NCBI GenBank assembly: GCA_048498015.1
Contig: JBEHYU010000003.1
Location: 1-64,000, forward strand
Reading direction: 5' to 3'
DNA from: Devosia_A sp048498015
Lineage (GTDB): Bacteria; Pseudomonadota; Alphaproteobacteria; Rhizobiales; Devosiaceae
DNA: 64,000 bases
The notes beneath the pieces are model-generated. The model saw only the letters and a list, made by a program, of their open reading frames with translations. It was not told the DNA's origin and did no database searches. Below, in pieces: positions 8,348 to 16,065 of this stretch. The position numbers and the translations under genes were made by a program. The stretch's first letter is position 1; every line of letters starts with the position of its first letter.

Positions 8348-8581
8348 TCACGCTCCGGGCGTAGCCGGCGGCGGCGGCGGTGACGTCGTGTCTACCGGCG
8401 GCTCCTTGGGGAAGCGTAGAAAGAAGTTCCAGACGCAATAGATGATGCCGAGCGCCGTGATGGTGATCCACATGCCGTCATGGCTGTAGATGGATTCGAG
8501 CGCACACCAGACGACCAGCCCCAGCGTGATGCCGACGCGCAGCCAGAGCGGGCGGAAGAATTTGTAGTCTCTCTCGTTCAT
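8348..8581 (-). CDS. Small hypothetical membrane protein
   Basis: A 77-residue protein with two predicted membrane helices (LWLRVGITLGLVVWCALE and MWITITALGIIYCVWNFFL) and a proline-rich tail ending PPPPPATPGA. The ATG at 8581 begins MNERDYKFFRPL; a longer frame upstream is open but looks non-coding. No family recognised. It ends head-to-head with the SDR gene before it. Confidence 0.65.
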   Translation of the reverse strand: MNERDYKFFRPLWLRVGITLGLVVWCALESIYSHDGMWITITALGIIYCVWNFFLRFPKEPPVDTTSPPPPPATPGA

Positions 8582-8668
8582 CCTCCCAGCATAGCGCAAA
8601 AGCCGGCTGCCGTAAGGGGTTGAGCCGCGGCGCATCGGCGCGCTATGTGCCGGCGCCTCGGCGGTTGG

Positions 8669-8696
8669 CTGATCGAGCCCGTTTGGGATCGATCAG
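8669..8696. repeat. Small hairpin repeat, copy 2
   Basis: An 8-bp inverted repeat CTGATCGA / TCGATCAG with a 12-base loop, preceded by GCGGTTGG as in the copy at 130-157. One base pair differs between copies on both arms together (C-G to T-A), which argues for a conserved structure. It lies just before the SDR gene at 8725. Confidence 0.55.
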
Positions 8697-8724
8697 TCCA
8701 GAGCGCAAAAAAGCGAGAATTCAT

Positions 8725-9543
8725 ATGACCACTTCGTTCGAACATTCCGATTTGAGCGGCAAGATCGCCGTCATCACCGGCGCGGCGCAGGGCATCGGCG
8801 AGGCGACGGCGCTGCTGTTTGCCGAGCGCGGTGCCGCGGGGCTGCTGCTGACCGACCGCAATGCCGACAAGGGGCAGGCGGTGGCCGCCTCGATCAGCGC
8901 CGCCGGCACGCCGGCCGAGTTCTTTGCCGCCGATCTCACCGATCTCGAACAGGTCCAGTCCATCGTGCCGGCGGCGGACCGGCGCTTCGGGCGCGTCGAT
9001 ATCCTCGTCAATGTCGCGGGCCTCACCGATCGCGGCAATGTGCGCGACACGACGCCCGATCTCTGGGACCGCACCTTCGCGGTCAACGTCCGGGCGCCGT
9101 TCTTCCTGATGCAGGCGGCGCTGAAAGTGATGGACCGCGAGAAGATCGAGGGCGCGATGGTCAACATCATCTCGGTCAACGCGCATGGCGGCACGAGCTT
9201 CCTCACGCCCTACAGCGCCAGCAAGGCGGCGCTGCAGACGCTGACCAAGAATTTCGCGCATTCGGTCACGTGGAACCGCATCAAGGTCAACGGGCTCAAT
9301 ATCGGCTGGGTCGATACGCCCGGCGAGCATGCGGTGCTGAAGCGCTTCCACCACGTGCCGGAGGACTGGCTGGTGGAGACGGAAAAGAACCGGCCGTGGG
9401 GCCGGCTGATGAAGCCCGACGAGGTGGCGCGCGCCATCGCTTATCTTGCCAGCGACGAGTCCGGCCTGATGACCGGCGCCATCATCGATTTCGATCAGGT
9501 GGTGCAGGGGCCGAACGAATTGATCGGTCCGGCCCCTGTGTGA
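8725..9543 (+). CDS. SDR family oxidoreductase
   Basis: Short-chain dehydrogenase, 272 residues, from the ATG at 8725. The Rossmann motif is TGAAQGIGEA, followed by a VNVAG segment, the catalytic region SVNAHGGTSFLTPYSASKAA (Y-x3-K) and a C-terminal YLASDESGLMTGAIIDFDQ. Sequences of this type are often annotated as sugar or polyol dehydrogenases, but I cannot assign the substrate. It is convergent with ribN: its stop at 9543 directly abuts the ribN stop at 9544. Confidence 0.87.
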   Translation: MTTSFEHSDLSGKIAVITGAAQGIGEATALLFAERGAAGLLLTDRNADKGQAVAASISAAGTPAEFFAADLTDLEQVQSIVPAADRRFGRVDILVNVAGLTDRGNVRDTTPDLWDRTFAVNVRAPFFLMQAALKVMDREKIEGAMVNIISVNAHGGTSFLTPYSASKAALQTLTKNFAHSVTWNRIKVNGLNIGWVDTPGEHAVLKRFHHVPEDWLVETEKNRPWGRLMKPDEVARAIAYLASDESGLMTGAIIDFDQVVQGPNELIGPAPV

Positions 9544-10521
9544 TCAGGCGACGGCGAGCCGGCCCGGCCGCCGCGTCTCGCTGTAGAAGATGAACAGCGA
9601 GGCGCCGATGATCAGCGCGGCGCCGAGCCAGAACCACTGCGACGGTTCCTGGCCGAGCAGCGCCCAGCCGAGCAGGGCGCCCAGCGGCACCTTGAGATCG
9701 CCGAAGGGCTGGAGGTAGGTGGCGTCGGCCAGCCGGTAGGCGCCGGCCAGCAGGTACTGCGCCACCGCCGTCAGCACGCCCAGCACCAGCAGCAGCCAGA
9801 GGCCGTTGCCGGTCGGCAGCGCGAACGGGAAGCCGGTCGCCAGCCCCGCCGGCGTGAGCCCGGGCAGCAGCGTCGACCAGGCGGTCGCCAGCAGCAGGAT
9901 CAGCAGGTGGTTGGGCGTGATCAGCACCAGCAACGAGACGGTCAGCGTCTCGGGCGTCTCTTCGCGCGACAGATATTTCGTCAGCACGTCGGTGACGGCC
10001 CAGAGCGCTGCGGCGGCGATCGGCACCAGCGTCAGCGGACTGAAGCCGTCGGTACCGAAATTGGTGGCCAGCACGGCTCCGACGAATGCCACCAGCGCAG
10101 CGATCAGCCGGGTCGGCGAGGCACGCTCCTTGAGGAACAGCGTCGAGCCGAGGATGATGAAGAGCGGCCCGGTCGAGAGCAGCGTCACCATCTGCCAGAT
10201 CGGCACGCCGGAGGCGAAGCCGTAGACGAAGACGTGGACGCCCAGCGCCGACACGAAAGCGCGGACTTCATGCGCCAACGGATGGCGGGTGCGCAGATTG
10301 CGCAGCCCGATGCGGGCGATCAGCGGCAAAGCGAAAACGGTGGCGATCAGGTACTGCCAGAACGCCATTCCGGGCGAAGCCATGCCGTAGCCGCCATACT
10401 GGGTCGGCGTCGGCAACAGCGATTGCGGGAGGTTGCTGCCGGCGAGCGCGAGGCTCGCGAGCACCATGAGCAGCGGCCCCATCAGGGTACCGTTGCGGGA
10501 AGTCGAGGAAAGCTGGCTCAT
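9544..10521 (-). CDS. ribN: Riboflavin transporter, RibN-type DMT protein
   Basis: A ten-helix EamA/DMT transporter of 325 residues, beginning MSQLSSTSRNGTLMGPLLMV. The fold alone gives no substrate. The leader, however, carries a complete FMN riboswitch (10619-10755), and FMN-riboswitch-controlled EamA transporters in rhizobia are the RibN riboflavin importers. The Shine-Dalgarno AAAGGA precedes the ATG. A hairpin GTAACC / GGTTAC ends directly before it and could link riboswitch state to ribosome access. Convergent with the SDR gene at 8725. Confidence 0.88.
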   Translation of the reverse strand: MSQLSSTSRNGTLMGPLLMVLASLALAGSNLPQSLLPTPTQYGGYGMASPGMAFWQYLIATVFALPLIARIGLRNLRTRHPLAHEVRAFVSALGVHVFVYGFASGVPIWQMVTLLSTGPLFIILGSTLFLKERASPTRLIAALVAFVGAVLATNFGTDGFSPLTLVPIAAAALWAVTDVLTKYLSREETPETLTVSLLVLITPNHLLILLLATAWSTLLPGLTPAGLATGFPFALPTGNGLWLLLVLGVLTAVAQYLLAGAYRLADATYLQPFGDLKVPLGALLGWALLGQEPSQWFWLGAALIIGASLFIFYSETRRPGRLAVA

Positions 10522-10539
10522 TTCGATCCTTTCGTAACC

Positions 10540-10590
10540 AGTTTCCCCAGGGTTACAGACGGGATCGCGGCCAGCGGGCCGCGTTCCTAA
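10540..10590 (-). promoter_or_regulatory. Possible expression-platform hairpins of the FMN riboswitch
   Basis: Between the aptamer and ribN, the transcribed strand holds a GCGGCC-CGCT-GGCCGC hairpin and, just before the Shine-Dalgarno sequence, GTAACC paired with GGTTAC. There is no U-run after the first stem, so translational rather than transcriptional control seems likelier. Confidence 0.4.
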
Positions 10591-10618
10591 AGGAAGACGA
10601 CGCCGTCCGGCTCAAACC

Positions 10619-10755
10619 CGTTCTCTTTCATCCGGACTATACCGTCGGCCTGGGGATCGCACCCAAGTCTGCTGACCTGCACTTGCGCGCAGCGCTCGCG
10701 GGCTAGGCGTTGCCGCCATTACCGCCGGTGGGGAATCGCACCCCGCCCTGAGAAC
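10619..10755 (-). promoter_or_regulatory. FMN riboswitch (RFN element)
   Basis: Read on the minus strand, all hallmark segments of the RFN aptamer appear in order. They are CAGGGCGGGGTGCGATTCCC, ACCGGCGGTAAT, CCCGCGAGCGC, CAGCAGACTTGGTG-like bases (GACTTGGGTGCGATCC), GGCCGACGGTATAGTCC and GGATGAAAGAGAACG. It lies about 100 bases before the ribN start. FMN binding is expected to reduce ribN expression. Confidence 0.96.
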
Positions 10756-10785
10756 ATTGCCGCTCCATCGTAGAGCGACGATGGA

Positions 10786-10814
10786 CAAATACGCCTGTCC
10801 GCGTGCCGGTTCAA
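10786..10814 (-). promoter_or_regulatory. Promoter for the FMN riboswitch-ribN transcript
   Basis: On the minus strand TTGAAC is followed after 17 bases by TATTTG, about 30 bases upstream of the aptamer start. Spacing and position fit a housekeeping promoter. Confidence 0.5.
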
Positions 10815-10950
10815 CACCGGGTTACGCAACAGCCCGGTCGTCCGGCGTTGATAATCCGGAATAATCCTCCGGCGCCCTCTTTGTATTATCGATAACATGG
10901 CGTATGCCAGCCGCAACGGCAAAGCCGGTTACGCCAAGGGAGGCAGACAA

Positions 10951-11427
10951 ATGGGCGCGTTCCTCACGCTGGGGCACATCAACTTCAAGACCCGCGACCT
11001 CGATGCATCGATCCGGTTCTACGAGACGCTGGGGTTCAAGACCTTCCTCGAGCTGACGGACGAGGACCACAAGCCGTGGATCGTCTACCTGCGCTTCGAC
11101 GACAACCTCTATCTGGAGCTGACCGGCGGCGGCAAAGAGCGCTCGCCGGGCCCCGAGCCGACCGGCTTCAACCACATGTGCATCACGGTCTCCAACATCG
11201 AGGACGCCGCAAGGGAGCTGGCCGCGGCCGGCATCCCGCTGATGAACCCGCTGAGCCTCAAGCGCGGCCTCGACAATAATCGGGGCGCCTGGGTCGAGGA
11301 CCCGGACGGCAACCGCATCGAGCTGATGGAAATGGACCCGGCCTGCGTGCAGTACGACGCCATCAAGGCGTTCAACGCGGGCGGCGGGAAGCAGAGCCTG
11401 GTGCGGCCGCTGAATCCGCGGAAGTAG
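10951..11427 (+). CDS. VOC (glyoxalase/dioxygenase fold) family protein
   Basis: A 158-residue single-chain VOC-fold protein. Two beta-alpha-beta-beta-beta halves are visible: LGHINFKTRDLDASIRFYET, and the second half from about residue 70, TGFNHMCITVSNIEDAA. Candidate metal ligands are the His of LGHINF, Glu in YLELTG, His in FNHMCI and Glu in RIELMEMD. The start at 10951 is set by GGGAGG before ATG. The enzyme could be a lactoylglutathione lyase-like or other VOC enzyme; the substrate is unknown. It is followed at once by a family A palindromic repeat. Confidence 0.85.
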   Translation: MGAFLTLGHINFKTRDLDASIRFYETLGFKTFLELTDEDHKPWIVYLRFDDNLYLELTGGGKERSPGPEPTGFNHMCITVSNIEDAARELAAAGIPLMNPLSLKRGLDNNRGAWVEDPDGNRIELMEMDPACVQYDAIKAFNAGGGKQSLVRPLNPRK

Positions 11428-11435
11428 TGATTACC

Positions 11436-11650
11436 GACTGAGGGCAAGAACCCCCTCACCAAGCTCCGGTAGGCCTTCGACCAACCTTCGCTATCCTCCC
11501 CCACCAGGGGGGAGGATGATGACTGAAACGCTGGTGCGATTGGACAGGGCCGCTTGCACGATGTCATCCTCCCCCCTGGTGGGGGAGGATAGCGCAGCTA
11601 GAAGCGCAGCGACGTAGCGGAGCTTGGTGAGGGGGTTCTTGCCCTCAGTC
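11436..11650. repeat. Palindromic intergenic repeat, family A (full element)
   Basis: A 215-bp element with perfect 33-bp terminal inverted repeats starting GACTGAGGGCAAGAACCCCC and ending in its complement. A nested near-perfect inverted repeat contains TATCCTCCCCCACCAGGGGG. It fills almost the whole gap between two convergent genes and has no coding capacity. A related full element lies at 33626-33839 and a short form at 19472-19557. It could act as a bidirectional terminator or be a MITE-like mobile relic. Confidence 0.85.
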
Positions 11651-11654
11651 ATCT

Positions 11655-12461
11655 CTATCCCCGCGCCACCTTCGGCCGCCGCAGCTGCGCAATCGTCGCC
11701 ACGCCCACGCCCAGCGCCACGATGCCGATGATGATCGTCGCCAGCGCATTGATGTCCGGCGACACGCCCAGCTTGATCTTGCTGAATATGATCATCGGCA
11801 GCGTGTTCGAGCCGGGGCCGGACACGAAGCTGGCGATCACCAGGTCGTCGAGCGACAGCGTGAAGCTCAGCAGCCAGGCCGAGAGCAAAGCCGGGGCGAT
11901 GATGGGCAAAGTGATGTCGAAGAACACCCTTGCCGGCGTGGCGCCCAGATCCATGGCGGCTTCTTCGAGGCTCAAATCGAGCTCGCCCAGGCGCGAGCGG
12001 ATGACCACCGTCACGTAGGCCATGCAGAAGGTCGAGTGGGCGAGGATGATGGTCAGCTCGCCGCGGCCGGCGGGCCAGCCGAAGATCGCTTCCATCGAGA
12101 CGAACAGCAGCAGCAGGCTGAGGCCGGTGATGACGTCGGGCATCACCAGCGGGGCCGAGACGAGCCCGGCGAGCAGTGTCTTGCCGCGGAAGCGGCGGAA
12201 GCGCGTCAGGGCCACGCCGCAGAGCGTGCCGGTGACGAGCGCGATGCTGGCGCTGATCGCCGCGACCCGCAGCGACAGCAGGCCGGCGCTCAGGATCTGC
12301 GGGTCGGCGAAAAGCTGGCCGTACCATTTGGTGGAAAAGCCGCCCCAGACCGTCACCAGCTTGTTCTCGTTGAACGAGAACACCACGAGCGAGATGATCG
12401 GCGCGTAGAGGAAGACGAAGCCGAGCAAGGCGACGATGGTGACGAACCAGCTGCGCTTCAT
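11655..12461 (-). CDS. potI: Putrescine/spermidine ABC transporter permease PotI
   Basis: Second inner-membrane permease subunit of the polyamine importer, 268 residues and about six helices. The N-terminus reads FVTIVALLGFVFLYAPIISL followed by VVFSFNENK, which is characteristic of PotC/PotI proteins. The EAA loop is LEEAAMDLGATPARVFFDIT. Last gene of the potFGHI run; its start lies just after the potH stop. Confidence 0.92.
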   Translation of the reverse strand: MKRSWFVTIVALLGFVFLYAPIISLVVFSFNENKLVTVWGGFSTKWYGQLFADPQILSAGLLSLRVAAISASIALVTGTLCGVALTRFRRFRGKTLLAGLVSAPLVMPDVITGLSLLLLFVSMEAIFGWPAGRGELTIILAHSTFCMAYVTVVIRSRLGELDLSLEEAAMDLGATPARVFFDITLPIIAPALLSAWLLSFTLSLDDLVIASFVSGPGSNTLPMIIFSKIKLGVSPDINALATIIIGIVALGVGVATIAQLRRPKVARG

Positions 12462-12462
12462 G

Positions 12463-13413
12463 TCAGTCGCCCTCGACCACGGCGTTCTGGGCGCGCTGCA
12501 TCAGCATCAGCGGTCCCACCACGACGATCAGCATGGCGATGGCGACGGCGGAAGCGAGCGGCCAGTCGCGGTTGGCGAAGAACTCGTCCCAGAGCACGCG
12601 GCCGATCATCAGCGTGTTGGGGCTGCCCAGCAGCGTCGGGATCACGTACTCGCCGATGGCCGGGATGAACACCAGCATGGAGCCGGCGACGATGCCGGGC
12701 ATCGAGAGCGGCAGGGTGATTGAGATGAAGGTGCGGAAGGGCCGGGCGCCGAGATCGGCCGAGGCTTCGAGCAGGCCTTCGTCGAGCTTCACCAGATTGG
12801 TGTAGAGCGGCAGGATCATGAAGGGCAGGTAGGTGTAGACGATGCCCAGGTACACGCCGAAATCGGTGTACAGCATGGTGATCTGCGGGATGCCGAACAG
12901 GCCGAGGAAATTGTTGATGACGCCGTTGTTCTTGAGGAAGCCGATCCAGGCATAGACGCGCAGCAGGAACGAGCTCCAGAACGGCAGGATCACCAGCATT
13001 AGAAGGATGTTCCGCCAGCGGTCGGGCGAACGCGCGATGAAGTAGGCGATGGGGTAGCCGATCAGCAGGGCGAAGATCGTCGAGATGAAGGCGATCTTGA
13101 GCGAGCTCAGATAGGCGGCGATGTAGAGATTGTCCTGGAACAGGAACAGATAGTTGCTGAGGTGCAGCGTCAGCTGCACGGAGCCGTCATCGCCGAAGGT
13201 GAGCAGCGGCAGATAGGGCGGCCGCGCCACGACCGACTCGCTGAACGAGATCTGGAACACCACCGCCAGCGGGATCAGCAGGAAGATGGTCATCCAGATC
13301 GCCGGCGGCAGAATCACCACCCAGCGGCCGGTGATGCCCCAGCGCACCAGGAGGCGCCGGGTCCAGGCGAAGAGGCCGCGCGGTTCGGCAGCGGGCAAAG
13401 CGGCGTCGGTCAT
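12463..13413 (-). CDS. potH: Putrescine/spermidine ABC transporter permease PotH
   Basis: First permease subunit of the polyamine importer, 316 residues from the ATG at 13413. A cytoplasmic N-terminal tail precedes VVILPPAIWMTIFLLIPLAV. The ARPPYLPL loop and the EAA motif LLEASADLGARPFRTFISIT are typical of PotB/PotH. It overlaps the end of potG by four bases (ATGA), so translation is coupled. The frame continues open upstream, but that part is antisense-like to potG. Confidence 0.93.
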   Translation of the reverse strand: MTDAALPAAEPRGLFAWTRRLLVRWGITGRWVVILPPAIWMTIFLLIPLAVVFQISFSESVVARPPYLPLLTFGDDGSVQLTLHLSNYLFLFQDNLYIAAYLSSLKIAFISTIFALLIGYPIAYFIARSPDRWRNILLMLVILPFWSSFLLRVYAWIGFLKNNGVINNFLGLFGIPQITMLYTDFGVYLGIVYTYLPFMILPLYTNLVKLDEGLLEASADLGARPFRTFISITLPLSMPGIVAGSMLVFIPAIGEYVIPTLLGSPNTLMIGRVLWDEFFANRDWPLASAVAIAMLIVVVGPLMLMQRAQNAVVEGD

Positions 13414-14567
13414 GACACCAGCACCGAGCCGGAGCCGGCGGCCCAGCTGACCCAGACATTCTCGTCCCAGCTGATGGCGTCGGGGTCGCCGCGCAACGCG
13501 TTGGCCTTGGTGACGCGGATGTATTTGCCGTTGTCGAGCTTGACCTGGTAGACGGTCATGTCGCCGAGATAAGCGATGTCCTCGACGAAGCCCTTGGTGA
13601 CGTTGGTGTCGGCTGGAATGTTGTTCTCGGCCGGCGGCTTGTCGCGTGTCAGCCGCATTTTTTCCGGCCGGATGGCCCACCACAGGATCTGCTCGGGGGC
13701 GCAGTCGACGCCGTGGTCGACATAGATGTCGGTGCCCAGTTCCGCCGAGCGGATGCGCACATGGTCGGGCTCGTCCTCGGTGACGACGCCCTCGACGGTA
13801 TTGGCCGAGCCGATGAAATTGGCGACGAAGCGCGAATTGGGGAATTCGTAGATATCGGTCGGCTCGCCCACCATGGCGATCTCGCCTTGGTTCATCACGC
13901 CGATACGGGTGGCAAGGCTCATGGCCTCTTCCTGGTCGTGCGTCACCACGATGAAGGTGACGCCCAGCGTTTCCTGGATCTTGACCAGCTCGAACTGCGT
14001 CTCCTCGCGCAGCTTCTTGTCGAGCGCGCCGAGCGGCTCGTCGAGCAGCAGCAGTTTCGGCCGCTTGGCGAGCGAGCGGGCGAGGGCGACGCGCTGGCGT
14101 TGGCCGCCCGACAGCTGGTTGGGTTTGCGGCGCTCATAGCCCTCGAGCTTGACCAGCTTCAGCAGTTCGGCGACGCGCGTTTCGATCTCAGCCCTCGGGA
14201 GATTGTCGCGCTTGAGCCCATAGGCCACGTTCTGCCACACCGTCATGTGCGGGAAGAGCGCGTAGGACTGGAACATCATGTTGACGGGGCGCTTGTAGGG
14301 CGGCACGCCGGCCATGTTCTGGCCGTCGATCTCGATGGTGCCGGCGGTGGCGTCCTCGAAGCCGGCGAGCATGCGCAGCAGCGTCGATTTGCCCGAGCCC
14401 GAGCCGCCCAGGAGGCAGAACAGTTCGCCCTGGAAGATGTCGAGCGACACCTCGTTCACCGCGGCGACGTCGCCGAACTTCTTGGTGACGTTGCGGATGC
14501 GCACGAACGGCCGGGCGGCGGGATCGCGCCATGGCCGGGTGTCGGCGGCGATCGGTTTCTTGGCCAT
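13410..14567 (-). CDS. potG: Polyamine ABC transporter ATP-binding protein PotG
   Basis: ATPase of the putrescine-type importer, 385 residues. Walker A GGSGSGKST lies at residues 54-62, the signature is LSGGQRQRVALARSL, Walker B is LLLDEPLGALD and the switch is VTHDQEEAM. It is followed by a TOBE-type C-terminal domain. An N-terminal extension of about 20 residues (MAKKPIAADTRPWRD) is usual for PotG. A strong hairpin separates it from potF upstream. Confidence 0.93.
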   Translation of the reverse strand: MAKKPIAADTRPWRDPAARPFVRIRNVTKKFGDVAAVNEVSLDIFQGELFCLLGGSGSGKSTLLRMLAGFEDATAGTIEIDGQNMAGVPPYKRPVNMMFQSYALFPHMTVWQNVAYGLKRDNLPRAEIETRVAELLKLVKLEGYERRKPNQLSGGQRQRVALARSLAKRPKLLLLDEPLGALDKKLREETQFELVKIQETLGVTFIVVTHDQEEAMSLATRIGVMNQGEIAMVGEPTDIYEFPNSRFVANFIGSANTVEGVVTEDEPDHVRIRSAELGTDIYVDHGVDCAPEQILWWAIRPEKMRLTRDKPPAENNIPADTNVTKGFVEDIAYLGDMTVYQVKLDNGKYIRVTKANALRGDPDAISWDENVWVSWAAGSGSVLVS

Positions 14568-14584
14568 GTGTTCGGATGCCCCCC

Positions 14585-14614
14585 GAAAGAAAGAGGCGGG
14601 GCCGAAGCCCCGCC
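14585..14614 (-). terminator. Hairpin with U-rich tail between potF and potG
   Basis: On the minus strand GGCGGGGC-TTCG-GCCCCGCC forms an 8-bp stem with a UUCG tetraloop, followed by TCTTTCTTTC. It resembles a leaky intrinsic terminator that would lower expression of potGHI relative to potF. Confidence 0.75.
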
Positions 14615-14623
14615 GGTCGTCGT

Positions 14624-15715
14624 TTACTGGCCGGTCTTGATGCGCGTCCAGGTGCGCGTCAAGTCGCGGGTGAACTTGTCGCTGTGGGCCTGCAGCGGCA
14701 CCAGCTTGGCGGCGATGTCGGCCGGCGGATAGATGTTGGGATCGCCCGTGATGGCCTTGTCGGTCAGGTCGAACGCCGCCTTGTTGCCGTTGGCGTAAAA
14801 GACGTTGTCGGAGATATCGGCCGTCGCCTTGGGCTCCATGATGTAGTTGATGAAGGCCAGCGCATTCTCGGGATGCGGTGCGTCGGCCGGGATCGCCAGC
14901 ATGTCGAACCACTCGATGGTGCCCTGCTTGGGGATCACGTAGTTGACGTTGACGCCCTTGGCGGCTTCCTCGGCGCGCGACTTGGCGATGTAGACGTCGC
15001 CCGAATAGCCGATCGACAGGCAGGCATCGCCGTTGGCGAGATCGTCGATATAGCCCGAGCTGTCGAACTTGCGGATGTAGGGCTTGATTGCGGTCAGCAG
15101 GTCTTCGGCTTTCTTGAGATCGCCGGCATCCTCGCTGTTGGGATTGAGGCCCAGATAGTTGAGCGCGATGGCGACGACTTCGGCCGGCGCGTCGAGCACG
15201 GTGATGCCGCAATCGGCGAATTTGGCGGCGTTCTCGGGCTTGAACAGCAGGCCCCAGCTGTCGAGCGGCGCGTCGGGCATGCGGGCCTTGATCAGGTCCG
15301 GATTGTAGCCGAGCGCGGTGGTGCCCCACATGTAGTCGACGGCGTAGACGTTGCCCGGATCGAAGGCTTCGGTGGCCTTCATGATCGCCGGGTCCATGTT
15401 GGCGAGGTTGGGCAGCTTGGACTTGTCGAGCTTCTGGTAGAGGCCGATCGGGATCTGGTGCTGCAGGAAGAAGCCCGAGGGCACCACGACGTCGAAGCCC
15501 GAGCTGCCGGCGACGAGCTTGCCCTCCAGCATCTCGTTGCTGTCGTAGTTGGACTCCACGACCTTGATGCCGGTTTCCTTGGTGAAATTGTCCAGCGTGT
15601 CCTCGGCCCGGTAGTCGGACCAGTTGTAGAGGTTGAGGACCTTTTCTTCCTGGGCGAACGCCGCGGTGCTCGAGAGCAGCAGAGCGCCGAGGGTCAAGGC
15701 GAGCGATGTCTTCAT
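14624..15715 (-). CDS. potF: Polyamine ABC transporter substrate-binding protein PotF
   Basis: Periplasmic polyamine-binding protein, 363 residues. The signal peptide is about residues 1-21 (MKTSLALTLGALLLSSTAAF, then cleavage before QEEK). The mature protein opens KVLNLYNWSDYRAEDTL, the hallmark of PotD/PotF. The start at 15715 gives the signal peptide; the frame is open further upstream but that part is non-coding in appearance. First gene of potFGHI. The preference between putrescine and spermidine cannot be read safely. Confidence 0.93.
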   Translation of the reverse strand: MKTSLALTLGALLLSSTAAFAQEEKVLNLYNWSDYRAEDTLDNFTKETGIKVVESNYDSNEMLEGKLVAGSSGFDVVVPSGFFLQHQIPIGLYQKLDKSKLPNLANMDPAIMKATEAFDPGNVYAVDYMWGTTALGYNPDLIKARMPDAPLDSWGLLFKPENAAKFADCGITVLDAPAEVVAIALNYLGLNPNSEDAGDLKKAEDLLTAIKPYIRKFDSSGYIDDLANGDACLSIGYSGDVYIAKSRAEEAAKGVNVNYVIPKQGTIEWFDMLAIPADAPHPENALAFINYIMEPKATADISDNVFYANGNKAAFDLTDKAITGDPNIYPPADIAAKLVPLQAHSDKFTRDLTRTWTRIKTGQ

Positions 15716-16065
15716 GTGGGGTCTCCTTGTCACGAACCCGCTCAGGCGCGGGGATGGTGGAAAAGCTGAACCGCCGCAGGGGTCATGTTGCGGCGGCTTG
15801 AAACGGTATGGAATCTTGAGCGAGGCAGCGGCAGCGCGCGCCGGGCAGGGGATCGTCGGCAAGGGGCTCGGGGTCGGGCGGCCGGTCCGGACCAGTGACC
15901 ATGGTATGCAGCGCAGTGCCCCGAAAACGAGGGTGGAGTTGAGGCGGACCCTAGAGCCAAAACCCCGGCCGGACAAGAGTTTGCCGGCCATGATTTGGTA
16001 GCTCTTGACGGTATCGGCTTGGGGCTTTCTAAGAAGGCAAATGGCCCGGAAAGGACCAGCCCCGC
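15716..16065. other. Divergent intergenic region potF/psuG
   Basis: 350 bases without a supported gene. It carries the two divergent leaders. Inverted repeats are CCGCCGC / GCGGCGG near 15770-15800 and CAAGAG / CTCTTG at about 15974-16007. No known riboswitch pattern was recognised. Confidence 0.5.
16005..16033 (+). promoter_or_regulatory. Putative promoter of psuG-psuK
   Basis: TTGACG at 16005-16010, a 17-base spacer, then TCTAAG. It ends about 30 bases before the GTG start of psuG. Confidence 0.35.

Noticed and set aside
11436..11650. Insertion sequence or CRISPR array
   Set aside because: The inverted repeats contain no transposase frame, and the repeats are not regularly spaced direct repeats.
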